Assembly: GCA_916700875.1 (NCBI GenBank)
Contig: CAKAKS010000022.1
Span: forward strand, 18,488,065-18,552,064
Direction: 5' to 3'
Origin: Sebastes aleutianus
Lineage: Eukaryota; Chordata; Actinopteri; Perciformes; Sebastidae
DNA length: 64,000 nt
Shown here one piece after another: positions 24,601 through 38,652 of the stretch. Position 1 is the first letter of the stretch; every line of letters begins with the position of its first letter. The translations under genes were made by a program, and so were the position numbers. The notes beneath the pieces were generated by a model. The model searched no databases, was not told the origin of the DNA, and worked only from the letters and a program-made list of their open reading frames with translations.

Positions 24601-27600
24601 TGGGTCCTTTAAAGTGTACTTTCTTTGCTATATTTTATGAATAATCAGAAATCATTACATTCATATTTTCAAACATAATCAAACTGGTATCCATAGCAAC
24701 AATAGAATTAAAGGAACAGGAGTAGAATGGAACACGGTCATCATCATCGCCTTTGACGCATCATCAGTTCTAGAATGTTGAGAATCTACATATAGCCCAA
24801 CACAAGAAGTTCAGATCAGATCGTAACTTGACTGTGGCAGAGTTGTTATCAAGACGAGAAGAAATACCGAGAAAATGTCAGAATACATTGACTTCGACTC
24901 GCAGGAGTTTGAAATGAGGGATTTCTTCCTCACTACCCTGGAACAAACATGCAGGGTTCAACTGAATGACAGCGAGGCGAAGATCACCCGCAGTACATCC
25001 GAGGGGAGAATCCTCCTGGAGGTCCAACAGGACGAACTGGGCAATTTCTTTGATTGTCTTCCTGAACAGCAGGACAACAAGTGGGACCAAGAGAAGGCCC
25101 TGTTGCAGAGGGAGATATCTGGCCTGAAAGCCCAGCTCAATAAGGCTCAGGCTAAACATGACCACTCTCGATCCAGGGACTTCCAGTTGGAGAAGATGAA
25201 GGTGGAGAACGAGGCACTTCGAAAGGAATTGGAGGAAAAGAAGTCTGTGCTCCGCGCTGAAAGGAAGCTGCTCGCCATGGCTAAAACAAACACCGAGGTA
25301 GAGTTGGAGAGCTTTCTCGAGATTGAGAGGGCTCAAACTAAAGAACTACAGGGAGAGCTGAGCAAGACAAAGGAGGACCTCCAAAAGACGAAGGATGAGG
25401 CGAAGACCCATCAAGCCCAGCTGAACGAGCAGAGAGCAGAGACAGAGAAGAATGCCGCCATCCAGGAGACGACAGAGAAATTCATATCCAACTGTCTGTC
25501 TGACCTGGAAGAACTCCGAGTCAATAAGAGTGAGATGATTGATGCTCTGAAGTACGCTGACGAGAAGCTGAAGTCTGGACATCGCATGTGGCGGGCGGAC
25601 AAGTTAGCCCACTATGCGGAGCTGGAAACATCCCAGCGCTCCCATCTTGCCCAGCTGGAGATGCAGCACGAGGAGCACAAGACCATCGTGGCTGATCTAA
25701 AGACAAAGTTGGAAGATCAGCGAGCGAGTGACCACTTCTGGCAGCAGGAATTGATCTCCGTGCTGGAGGAGACTGAGAAAACCAGAGCCTCCTTTGCTGC
25801 TCAGCTGGACGAGCAAAAACAGAGCAACGACACCCTCGTGGCTGCTCTGGAGAACGCTGAGCAGCAGATACAGAGCCATCGCATCGAGTGCCAGGAGTCA
25901 TCCCTCCTTCAGGCCAAGGTAGGAATGCTAAGTTTGAAAAATGTTCTTAACCAATAACCGACCCTCGTTAACCGATTATTAACCGTTAACCGACAAGATT
26001 TGTGCGCCAGCTTTTAAGGTTGGGCGTTGGGCTGTTAAGGCGGACCAGCTTTTCTCCTTAAATTGACGAGCTGCTCCTCTGAGTTTCCTCTCTTTTTTAA
26101 AAATAATTATGGATATTTCTTTTAACCGTTAAACCGATAGCATTAATCGGTTGAAATGCTTAATGTCGGTAAACGGTTAAACGGTTAATTATCATCATCC
26201 CTAGGCCACCGAAAGCGTCCAGCAGACCACCGAGAGCTCCCCGAGGTCCAACAAGACTAGGACCAAGTGGTACCGGAGGTTCTTCTAATGCCACGCTCAG
26301 GAGAAAGAAAATGCACATACACATACATTTACACACACACGCATTTGTTCTTGTATCGTTGTGAGGATCAATCAGTCTTGACCCCTAAACAGCACTTGTG
26401 AAAAGGGTTGTTTGAGGGTTGACACTTTATTTTACTATGGGAAAGTGAAGTGAGTTCACTTTTCTGGTATAAACCTGTCCTCACAAAGATATGATTACTA
26501 ATGCACAAACACCCAGCCGTCCGAGGAGAGGGGATCTCTCTTTGAATAGCCTCTCCCGAGGTCTCTCCCCATGTCCTTTATGCTGTTCTAATGTTCATGG
26601 GGAGTTTTTCCTCGTCTTCTTAGAGAGCTGGGGCTGGGCATCTGTAGCTGATCTGGGTCTGTGAGGCCCACTGAAACACCTTCAGCTACGCAAATAATCT
26701 CCTGTTGTAAATATATACCATTTAACTCCTCTGGGGAATAAAAACCAAAAAAATATTAATTCTATACTGCACTCCTCTCATGTGTTATATGAAATGCTTT
26801 GTTTGATGTATAAATCAGGGAACAAGCACTGATGAGTTCTTATTTGCTCCCTATAGCCTGACAATATACAGTAAGTTGGCTCAACTGATTTTATATGTTG
26901 GTCTAAATATATATTTTTTTTGTCTGTGTTGGTCATTCAAAGAAAATGAAGAAATGAAAAACACCTGAACTTTACTTTCAGCAACATTTTGCAGGTTTAC
27001 TACGAGCCCAAAGTGGCTTAAGAACTTAAGGCAAGAAGGTTTATTTAGTGCCACAGCACCTTTCAAACACAGCAGCAATTCAAGGTTTTATGGTGATGAA
27101 ATGCATTAGAAAACACAATGACGAAAAAAATATTAATTTGAATAAAATAGAATAGTCAAAATGATGACTTGACCCCTGCATATACATGTTTCTTAGTGTC
27201 AAATAATTAATAACTTATTCAAGTGGTAACTAAATCGATTAAAGGAGTGGAAAAGGGGATATGACTGCAGAGAAGAAGAAACGAGTAAAAGGGGAGAGAA
27301 AGAAAGACAAACAGAGTACAGATGGAGAAGAGTTGAGAAAGAGGGAAAACTCAAGAACAGAAACCTTGTTGAGGGATTTTGCTTCCTTTACATACTCTCC
27401 ATCTATCTCTATAAATAAGGCTGAACGGCGTTATACACTGCCTGTTGTAGTGTTGTCAAGAATAAACAAAAGTATCCAGTAAAGAAATGTCTTGGAGTTG
27501 CATTAGCTTCAAACTTGCATTATTTGGTAAAGATCAATTATCAGTTTACTTTGAGAGTCATAGTATATATATTGATGTTTTGAGAGTAAACATCAATATA

Positions 27601-30600
27601 TATATTATGATTTGAATACTTAACGTAACAAATTTCAGCTCGACATCCAGAGTCAAATCAGCAAAATAATTTGGGGTAAATAGAATAGATGAGACATTTT
27701 TTTTCTATTTTTCTATCTAGTCGTAAAACCCGGAAATGAGTTTTAGCATTTTAGCACTTCTGGTTCCCTCGTCTGGAAGTCAATGGTTTTTTTTAATTGG
27801 TTTATAGTTAGATGCCTGAAATAAGGTCTGTGGTTTACACAAGCTGAAGAGATTTTAACTTTTTGTTCTACGACATAAAATAAATCAATAAACATCCCAC
27901 TCATGAAGCCTTTAGGTTTACGCCGACTCGTCTGCCTCATTGTTTATACTCACGCTCATCCGGGGAGCCAAAATTGTGATGGCGATTAATATTAAATTAA
28001 TTGTGCAGCCCTAGAGAATATTGTACAATTCTTCATTATTATATAATTATCTCAAACTCCAGTGTTACCTTGAAGTGAACTTCCATCTTGGAGGTGGATT
28101 TAAGATGCTTTTCTGGACCGTGTTGATGCTAGAAAATGTATTTCTCTCTTCAACAAATTCTCTTTTAACGAGAATACTGAACAATCTTTTCTCAAGTTAA
28201 AAAAAAACCCTAACTGGGATGTGCTTTGAGATAAAGACGGACAAAGAATAAAGTGATAATCAGCCACTGCCTCCGCCTCTGCTGCAAGGCAATTAAGGAA
28301 AATAGGGAAATGTTTTGTAGTGTTTGCAGCGGGACAGTAGTAGTAGACACCCATGATACTACTATGACGTAAACTTAAACCTCAATAGCGTCTGATTTAT
28401 TTTCTTTTAAACTGCAGTAAGACACTTAAAGAAAGTCTTTGTTTAGACTCTGCCCTGCGGTGGAAAGATGTAACTTGGGTTATATTCATGTCCGTCATAA
28501 AGTGAATTACATAAGTTCGAGCAATGGGATTTTCCGTGAGTTATGCTAGTCAGCTTTTTTTAGTTTTTGTGAGGACTAGAGCAAACAGCTGGAGGCTGAT
28601 ACTGATATGAACATTTGGAAGTCATCAGCATAATTATAATAAGAAACAATGTTAGAAATAGAGATGCTCCGATGCATTTTATTTCCTTCCCGATACCGAT
28701 TCCGATACCTGAACTCATGTATCAGCTGATACCGAGTACCACTCTGATACCAGTGCATTAAAAACAAAAATATATCATTATTTTTCAACAGCTGTATCCT
28801 TCTAACCCTGTATAGATGTGATATGATTGCCATCATTGTTGTATGGCCTGGCTCAGGTTAAACCCTTTGTAAAACATCTTTTATTATCTAGTTTGACAGA
28901 TGTTCCAGATATAAAATTTTGCAGCCAAATTGCTGACATTTAGCTCTGGCTAACGTTACACTCTACGCTACCTAGAGAGCGCTTCGTCTGGAGTTTAAGG
29001 AGCAGGTGCTTTGGAAAACTGGCCTTGAACGACCAGGAGAACCTCCGCTTGCTCAAACTCAGGGTGTTGAGGGGTCCAGAAGGAAAAGGAGGAAGCTGAG
29101 CGCCAGCGGGAAGAAGCTGCAATTCAGCGTGAACAAGAGCAGCAAGAATTTATCAAAGAAAAAGAGAAGGACATTTTGCAAGTTGCAGGAGGATGCAAAG
29201 AACTTGTATGATGATTGTTTATCTCTTTCCTCCAGTCATCCAGTTTGGTTTCGTCTCTCTGTTCGTGGCTTCGTTCCCGCTCGCTCCGCTCTTCGCTCTG
29301 CTCAACAACGTCATCGAGATCCGACTGGACGCCAAGAAGTTTGTTACGGAGCTACGCAGGCCGGTCGCCGTACGCGCTAAAGACATTGGTAAGCTGGTGT
29401 GACACAAATTGGGTTTAATTCACCAGCTACAGTATCAGAGCCCATTTACACATTTGTCACTGTGCTTAATACAGAATATCCGTCTTTTCCCTTCTCCTAC
29501 TCCTTATCACTTTAACCCTTCCCTCTCTTTCTCTCGCTCTCTTCTTTCCATAGGTATATGGTACAACATACTGAGTGGAATGGGAAAGTTCTCCGTCATT
29601 ATAAATGTAAGTATTAATGCAATGTCCCAGCGTCAGTCTGCTCTTTGAATTAGTGATGAAGGCATATATACTGTATATGCACAAGGAATGCATGAAGGCG
29701 GGTATTCTACAGTAGGTACTCTGCATAATGAGACTGTTTTAAGAGAGCACTTTAACACTTCGATAAGGCAGAACTAACTTAATGTTGAGACATTAGTGTA
29801 AACGAATTCACGGAGGCGACTGTCAGTCTCTCGCAGCTTGTCCAGCGCATTTTAAACTGTGAGTCAGCCAGTGGAATCACTTGTATTATGTATTCTGTGG
29901 CTCTGGTGGGAGCTTTGTCATGTCTGTAAAAGATAACCCCTGATGGTTACTGTATGTGGTTACATTCTCCCTATTCTCGTGAGTGTAAATTCAAGTTTGA
30001 CTCATTTAGAATAACACTCCGCTATATTTTAAAGTTATTACATTATCCCCTTACCTCATTTTTTTAGAGGCGTAGGGGTGGGGGATGTTCAGGAGGAGAT
30101 AAAAAGTCAACAGTAGATGTCACATAGAGGTGATGTATTGCATCTGAAAGCTGGGAACCTGGAGATTAATTTGAGCTCAGCACTCAAGTTCTTCTAGTCA
30201 TAAATCAGAAATAAACATTAATTAATTTAAATAAATTGTGTATAAGTGCTTAGAAAATTATGATAGAAATATATGATGGTCATTCCCATGCTCTATTATG
30301 TGTCATAAGTTGTTGCAGCAAGTTTTGGGTTGATACCATTTGTTACATGGATTTAGTGCTAAATTTAACAATTTTTGTACTACTTGAGAATTGATAAAAA
30401 TGACCAATAATCCCTCTAAAGTACCTCATTAAGACAGCAAGACCTTGAGGAACATCATAGAAAAAGCCATGCCGTGATTTGGTTTCAAAAACTTTTGACA
30501 TTTGGAGATTTTTGCTTTTTTGGAATTGCATTTTTCGGTGATTGAATGGCGAGCGCCTCTGTTCTGGAAACTGCTCAGAAACCCCCTTATTGTCAATCTA

Positions 30601-33600
30601 GCTAGGAAAGCCATCCATCCTCTGAAAGCTCTAGGTCTCTAGTTTGTGGCTGTAAAGTTTCATGAGGCTGTGATTATCCTAGAGCTCACTGTATAACATC
30701 ACTGATGTTATACAGTAAGGTCATATGTCAAAAAATGGTCTCACTACAATGAAATGGCTACTATGGGGACCATCATCATCACACATGAATACAGTTGGGC
30801 TCATTGGATCCACAAGAGTCTCATGTCTGTATAGTGGAGACTTGTGGGTACCCATAAAACCATTTCATTCACATAACTTGAGTTAAAAGGTCAAGGGACC
30901 ACTTTGAAAATGGCCATGCCAGTTTTTCCTCGACGAAATTTAGCATAACTTCGTAGCATTATTTAGCGTTCTACCCGACAAGCTATCATGACATGGTTGG
31001 TACCAATGGATTCCCTGGGTTCTAGTATGATATGATACCAATGTCTCCACTCTAGCTTAAAAACTGAGCCCGCTACAACGTTTGAAAGTTGTCAGTTTTT
31101 CAGGAAAAAAGGTCAGTTTATTAAATCTAAGAATCACGGTCAAAGGTTAACAAAGAAGATGCTTTGTCACTCCTCTGCTGGAACATTTCGACTTGTAATC
31201 CAGCTTTCGTCAGGTCTGCCGTGTGCATTGCATATACTTGCATAAATTACCCATTGCTGACAATGATAGCGGTTAATATTAAATTAAGATTTAACCTCTG
31301 TTTGCTCTGAGATGTAATCCGTCATGACCTATTGAGATCCCAGAATCATGTCCGAAACACCTTAAGATGCTGAACCGCGGAGGTCAGTGTGTGTTGTGGA
31401 GTCAGGAAAGTTCTGCTTGGGATTTGTCCTCGGCCAGCAAACCAAATCCTACTCCGTTTACTTTTAATACTAAAGAGATTTGAGAAGGATTCAGAAAAAC
31501 AAGCAGCAGGAGTTTTTATTTATACTAGATCTTACGGGGCATTGGACACATATACAAACATTTAAGCTGCCTCAAGAGCTTGAAGGCAGTGGAAAAGTGG
31601 GAGCAGAATTCCACTTTTGGTGCATCAGTTCTGCAGACTGAGTTATGAGATCTGTGCTTTTAATCATCTGAAAATAAACTGTTTGACCCCCCTCAGCTCT
31701 TCTACTAAAAAGTGTGACAAATCACAAGTTTTACAGGATCAAACTTCTTGTTTCACGCTGTATTTATTTTTGATGAATTCTCACGACAGAAAAATGTTTC
31801 ACTCTGTCTCTCTCTTTCTCTCCGGAGGCCTTCGTGATCTCCTTCACATCCGACTTCATCCCTCGGCTCGTCTACCAGTACATGTTCAGTCAGACCGGCA
31901 CCATGCACGGCTTCATCGACCACACGCTCTCCTACTTCAACGTGTCCAATTTTAAACCTGGCACGTCACCGCAGAACGCAGAGCAAGGAGACATCACCGT
32001 CTGCCGGTAAAAGCACACACACACACACAAACACGCATGCACACACTTAGAAGTTACTCCGTGCGAGTTGGACCGCCGGTATCATTTGTGTTCATTCATG
32101 CTAGACGCGCCGGAGAGGAGATGGGGCTTATCTACATAGATACCAACAACTTTTCTTTCTGCCATTAACCACGGAAGAAATAACCACCGTTGTAGATGTT
32201 ATGGAAGACCCAGATATGTTGGAAAACCAAACGCCGTCTAGTCTGGGTTCATAACATCACCCGGCGGCGAGCTGTATTCACATACAGTGCCATTGTACGG
32301 ACTGTATCTAGCAAGCCACACATCACTACTGCGGTATGAACCCAAAATATACAGATTGTGCTGTGATTTAATTGCAATAAACAGATCAAAAGTATGCCAA
32401 AATAACATAATAGTGCTGATTTTTAAAAAGTCTGAATTCATGCTTTGTCAGGTCTGTCCGCAAGACGCCAAGCAAACAACTTTTAAAATGCTTGTTTTCT
32501 AAATGGAGTTTGGATAGCTCAGTGCCATAGACAACCAATTTTGACAAATCAGCATTCATTCAATGCGGTCAATAAAAATAGATACCTATTCATACACTTA
32601 TACATGCACATACACTAATTTGTAGGGTTACCCCGAATAGTCGACTTCTCAACGTTTCGATCTAAGGAACCAAACATCATTTGACGATCAGACGACAATA
32701 GCCAAGACTTGACCAATCAGATTTGACTCTGTAAATTCTTAGTCGGGGACACCTCTACTAATTTGCACCCACAGCCCTAGCTGTTTCTGATTTTCTGATA
32801 TATTTTTGCTTTTACTGCCTGTGGAGTACTTTGTGCTTTCAAGTAAACAGTCAAGTCAGTTCATCTATTTTCACATCGGATCAATTTAGTTTGGGGGATT
32901 TTGTCTGAGTGGATAAAACAACTTTACTCTGTTTTGTCATAGCGTGTAAACACTCTGGTCTCTGTATCGACAACGAATAACTACCATTATCATGCTCATT
33001 TCAAGGCTAGTATCCATTTAATTTGACAGAAGGATCTCTCTGTTTCTTCTTTGCTTCATGGAGATGATGTCTATCTCCGTCTGCATCTTCTCTTTCCTTT
33101 CAAACCTTTTATTCATATCAAGAAACCTTTTGGTAACACCCTGAATAACATTTGCTTTCATAACTTTCTTACATTCACACTGGACGCAGTATGCAACAAG
33201 CCCCCACAGCCCTCGGCAGAAACTCTGGAAGAACAGCACACGCTTTCCGTTTTTGTGCCGAAAAGCAGAGGTTCTCAATCTCTTTTCAGCCAAGGACCCC
33301 TTACAAGATAGAGAATAAACCGCGGACCCCGTCATATATAGAATCAGTGCTTTGAGACTCAAAGGCATAGCTGGCTTTGTATCCTGACAAGGAACCAAGA
33401 GGCTCAATTAAAGTATATGTAGTGGGAATTGAGATATCAGCATTTGATACGTATAATAATATATCATCTGCATAAAGAAACATATTGTGTTATATTCAAT
33501 GACGTGTATATACAGTTGGACTGCTGCATTTTATGAATCATAATTGCTATTGCAAATTGCTTGAGCAAGGGCCTCCAAAGATAAATAATGTGGGAATTGT

Positions 33601-36600
33601 GAACACATTTTATGGTGGACTAGGATTATATTCATTCAGGCAAACCTGTATGGTTAAATAGGACATTGGCAGATGATAAAGAATAAAGTATTTGCACCAT
33701 GTATACACTTTTAAGAGCCAAAATGAAAGCTTAATGCCCACAGGTAATCCTATTCTGGATGGTCGAAGGCATTTTCTGCATCTAGTGCATAAACTGCACA
33801 AGTTTAAATCTGAGACAGGGTGGAATTGATGAGTTTTCAGATTTAGAAATACAGTGCACTATTGTATCTTTGCATTTTCACTCATGCCAGTGGCAAGCAT
33901 CTTCTCTTTCATAATAATCAATATAAAGCGCTGTAGAAGAAAAGGTCACAGATGCCGGCGCCCACAGACAGAGGTCAGCCCGCTGTTACATAAGACAGCA
34001 AATAATTACAGTGCAAGAATACAGTCTTTGTGCCAACGTAGTGTGGTACGTCACGCCAGAAACACGACGAGATACCGAACGCCCTTGAATGTCTAAATGC
34101 GTGAAATTGGCTGGAGGATGTTCCAAGCAGGGTGTGTGTGTGTGTCAGCAGTGTGTGTGGTGCTTTATAGTGTATGTACACTGTGTCCAGACAGAGTATT
34201 CATTGCTTAAGGCAAATGATTCAACTCAGTATGTAATTCGAAAAAATGTCAGATACTCCAGACAGTTCATTTCTTTCTTTCTTTCTTTCTTTTGGACAAA
34301 GTTCTTTTTTTTAACGATGTTTTTATAGGGGTTTTCCAATTGTGACAAACATTACATAATAATAAAATGGTCAGTCTTGGCAGCAAATAAAGTAGACCAT
34401 CAATTGATTATGCAAGTCAATTAAAAAAAGAAAAAAATAGTATTTAAAACAGAAATGAATATACAGATGTTACAGTAATTACAATGTACAGAAATCTTAA
34501 AGGTCACATGGGCTACACCTAATAATCTTATTCCAATACCAGTTCATTTTGGTACTCTAGTTCTCAAAGTGGGGTCCGTGGCACTCTGCCAGGGGGTCCA
34601 TGAAAGGTTTTCAGATTTATTATCATCAATTATCATGTAATGATTTTTTTTTATAAAAGGCCTCATAATTCAACGAATAATATTTAATTGTTTAAATCTA
34701 CAGTTTCATCCAGGAGACCGTGTAAAAAACAAAAGTAAAGGTTGATTTCACACTTGCAACATAACATTTTATGTAACGTTGTTCTACATAATGTTGTTAC
34801 TCTTGTAGGATAGAATAACGAATGGATCGGGTGAACAGGGAATGGAGAAATAACTGATACGATCATTGAACAGAGGATAAGATAAAGCTAGGGGATAGGG
34901 AAGCATAGAAAGATGTAGAAAAAATAAGACAGGAAAGGAAGGAAGGGGAGAGGCACTGTAGTTGGATGGATAAAGAGATGGATGGTGTGACAGAGGCCAA
35001 CCACTAAGGTATTAAATCTTTAATTACATTTAAAAACAGCAGTGTGAGGAAGTTGAAGAAGACAGTTTCTGCGTCAGTGGGCAGAGCATCACTGTACATA
35101 ATCTGCAGACATGTTTTCTCTACTGTATTCCCAGTGCTAGATGAGTGCTAAATAAAAATGTGGATAAACTTTGAATTCTGCTTGGTGGTAAAAAGGGAAA
35201 AAACATTTCAGACTATTTCCAGAGAAAAAATAGCTTTTATTCTTGAAAGGCTTAATGCGAAAATCTGTTAATTTATAGCAGCCATAAATGGTGGTTAACC
35301 ATTTCTTTGGAAAAATTTGGATGTTGCAGCAGCAAATAGTAAACAGATGCAGCAACTAAAGTATTTAAATTAAAACAGTGCATTAAACATTATGCAATTT
35401 ATGATGTAGAAATGACAAAATAAAGGTATGAAGTAGAGCAGTGACAAAACAGCAGCTCAGTTTGAGAAATGTTGATGTCATAGTTTGTCAGTCGCTAATG
35501 ACCATAGGTTAACCAATCCAGAGATCCACTATAATGTTCAATTCCCTGACCATGACAACCATAGATTTTTAACACATAAACCAATTAATAAGTACGGCTG
35601 TACCAAATGTCATTTGTTTTACATTTGAAGCTTCTGTTGAGGTTTTTCGAACGAAGCTTTGAATATCTGTCATCATATTTTATGACATTATCACCATCAA
35701 AATAAAATCTTAAGTGGTTCATTTGATTAAATGAGTTAGTCTTTTTGTATTAAATCAACTTTCTTTAATAGATATAACTCGTCAGTGTGTGCTTCCCTTT
35801 GGTGCAGCAAACAAGAGAGAGAAACAGTTTGCTCTGGAGTTATTGAAGATGTTGTTTTTGAAAGACTAAACACCAACAAATATGGATTGAAGTAGAATAG
35901 TTCGTTAGATAAAAACATGTTGTGAATTTTGTAAACATTTATATCTATCTTTTTCAATATATTTTTACTTTTGCACTTTACAACGCTCTGGAGTTATTGG
36001 AAATGTTGTTTTTGAAAGACTAAACACCCCCAAATATGGATTGAAGCAGAATATTTCGTTAGATAAAAACATGTTGTGAATTTTGTAAATCACAATCACA
36101 ATCAGAAATACTGTATTGATCCCCGGGGGGAGTTGAGGCATTACAGTTGCTCTTTTATAAATGATCTTTTTCAATACATTTTGACTTTTGGACTTTACAA
36201 CGATCTGGAGTTATCGGAAATGTTTGGATCATACAACGAGTCTGAAACAATCCTACGCAGCCACCACTGGAATCAAATTCTACAAATAGTATAATACTAA
36301 TAATATCAGTGTAACCTAATCTTTATGTGCAACTACGCAGAAAAAAACGGTTTGAAACAGAATGAATAGACTTGCAAAAAATTAAAGCTGCGCAACGTTT
36401 TGGTACAGCCCTGTAAATAAGACCTTCACTCAGATATATTGTAGCCTGTAGCACACTGATTTAAGGCAACAAAATATTAGTAGACTAACGTCTTCACTAG
36501 ACTGATGATTTTAGTGGTCATACCTTGACAAGGGAAAGTGATAATTCTTACTGACCAGAAATTTTTCTCATAAAATGTTCTTGAAAATGACGTTTAAAGG

Positions 36601-38614
36601 TGATTCAGGTCTAATCCCTACCAGCCCCTACGGTCGTTTGGCTGACTTCCATGTGGAAGGGGCAAGAGAAACGGCAATTTTCCTACAGGAGATACACTTT
36701 TTTTTCTGTATTCCTGACATGTTCTGACGTCTGTTAGTTTTAAATCATATTATATTTAGCCAGAGAGCTTAACACTGATTTATAGAAAGCAAAGTACAAA
36801 TACACAGCATAAACAGATAAATCAAGGATAATGAAAACAAGAGAAAGGACGAGTTAACCACAAACTCTTGTGATTAGAAGGCTTTATATGTAGCAAATCA
36901 TCGTCTCCTCTTGGATAAGACTTTTGAAAAGACTGCAGGACTTTTAGGATTCTACCTGCTTAATGTCAAGACGGCGCTTGTTCCCAGAGCTGACGGGAAG
37001 TTGGCACACTTAACACCTGGAAGTCGATTGATTGCCGAAGAGTTATGTGTTGGATTATCATGTCAATTCTGATAGGATGTTTTCTCTCGGTGCATCAATA
37101 GAAAATATATTAATTGTGCTTGGCTCAGAAATTAGTTCAGGAATACATGTAGATGTGCAAATATCAGAGACATGTTGGAACAACGCTGAAGTAAACATGT
37201 CATCATGAATTATGAAGATGTCTCATGGGTATAGTAGCTAATGTGTTCTTTCAGTTTTGAGCTTTACTTCTAGTTTCCTTTTTTGATAAATGAATATAAT
37301 TTGGAATGCTAAAACAAAGAGGTGAGATATATAATTTGCCCTTGATTGATCAGCGCTGCCTAGTTTGACCGTTTGGTCGGAGTTCGCGAGTGATTGACAG
37401 CTGGCTCTCATAGACGGCAGATCTCAGATCAGCTCTTACTGCTTGTTTTCCTCCGGTCTGTGAAATCTTGCAGATGCCGTTAGGAGCACCAGAGGACACA
37501 GAGGAACATGATTTTTTTCAGGTTACCTGTTTCATGAACTACTGTCACGATATAGTGACCGTTTTATGAAAATAACTTTTTTTTAAATCGTATTTCCTCC
37601 AATCTCGCCTACTTCAGCTTTAACCAAGGGAACTGTATATACAAAATACCACTAATTTGTGAGGAAAAAAATATGTTTTTAGGTTGCTGGAAAAAATGTT
37701 TTTATAAATAATGACTGATATATTTGACTTCAGGACATCTCTGACTACATACATGCTGAAAATCAAACATTTTTACTGTATCAAGTTAGATATTTAAGTC
37801 CATAGAAATGTATAATTCAACTTTTTCCCCATAGTCTAGTTATAAAAAAGTTAACAAAACTCACAATAAATTGCAATATCGAATCGCAATACTTATAAAA
37901 TCGCATACATATCGAATCGGCATTCGAGTATCGCGATAGTATCAAATCGGGAGATGAATCGTCCCAGCCGTACTAAATAACTGTTCTAATGTGTAACAAA
38001 CTGAACTGAACTGGACTGCTTAGTGGAAACGAAAAAAACTATTGTTTTAGGTCATTGATCTGAACCATAGATGTCCATGTTACCTGACAGGAACCGTGCT
38101 CTGTGATGAGGGGTTAGTGTGTGTTTTTGTTTTAAGGATGGGAATGGTCTGACATTTGTTTGTCTGTAAATATATTAATGGATCCCAGGGGGCACTCAAG
38201 TCTCTCACATACTAACTATAATCTCATTGGTCTTATGAGAGAATATTGAGTTAGATGCTCCAGTTGTTACTGAGCTGAACGATTATAACCAAACATGGAG
38301 TGTGTACAAAACACACACACACACACACAGGAAGAGAGAAAGATGAAGAACTATTTCTTTGATATTTCATATTTGATTCCCCACAGACATGTTGAGTTAA
38401 ACTGACTTGAGCGTGACACGATGAGGTCTCATCTCGCAGTTTAGTTCACATCGGAAGTTGATCTACGACAAAACACTGTAAAATATTTGCGAGCGGGCGA
38501 GTGAGAGGAAGATGAAAGAAAAAAAGAGAGGGAGAGAAGAGCTGACTCTCAGTGGCAGCATTCCTCACTCATGACTGTATAAGGAGAAGGAAGCAGACAC
38601 CATAAGACCCTGCT

Positions 38615-38652
<38 letters not shown>

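Larger units (their letters stand above)
17076..29235 (+). other. ano2 intron, 12.2 kb, hosting the nested gene
   Basis: In order: CA repeat, foldback MITE, hAT element, the tandem array at 21420-22290, a MITE fragment, the nested gene 24875-26288, the hairpin 27558-27610, a dispersed repeat, and the possible coding relic. The stretches 19750-21410, 22300-24490 and 28020-28990 show no supported feature, apart from a gataccga-rich repeat piece near 28660-28760. Confidence 0.85.

Noticed and set aside
24878..25336. 152-codon minus-strand frame opposite the nested gene
   Set aside because: It mirrors the coiled-coil frame (Leu-rich complement of Glu/Lys codons), a typical antisense shadow.
33250..34640. 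gttctcaa...ggaccccttac and gttctcaaagtggggtccgt segments as a possible element pair
   Set aside because: They resemble single hAT ends, but no target duplication or inverted partner was found.
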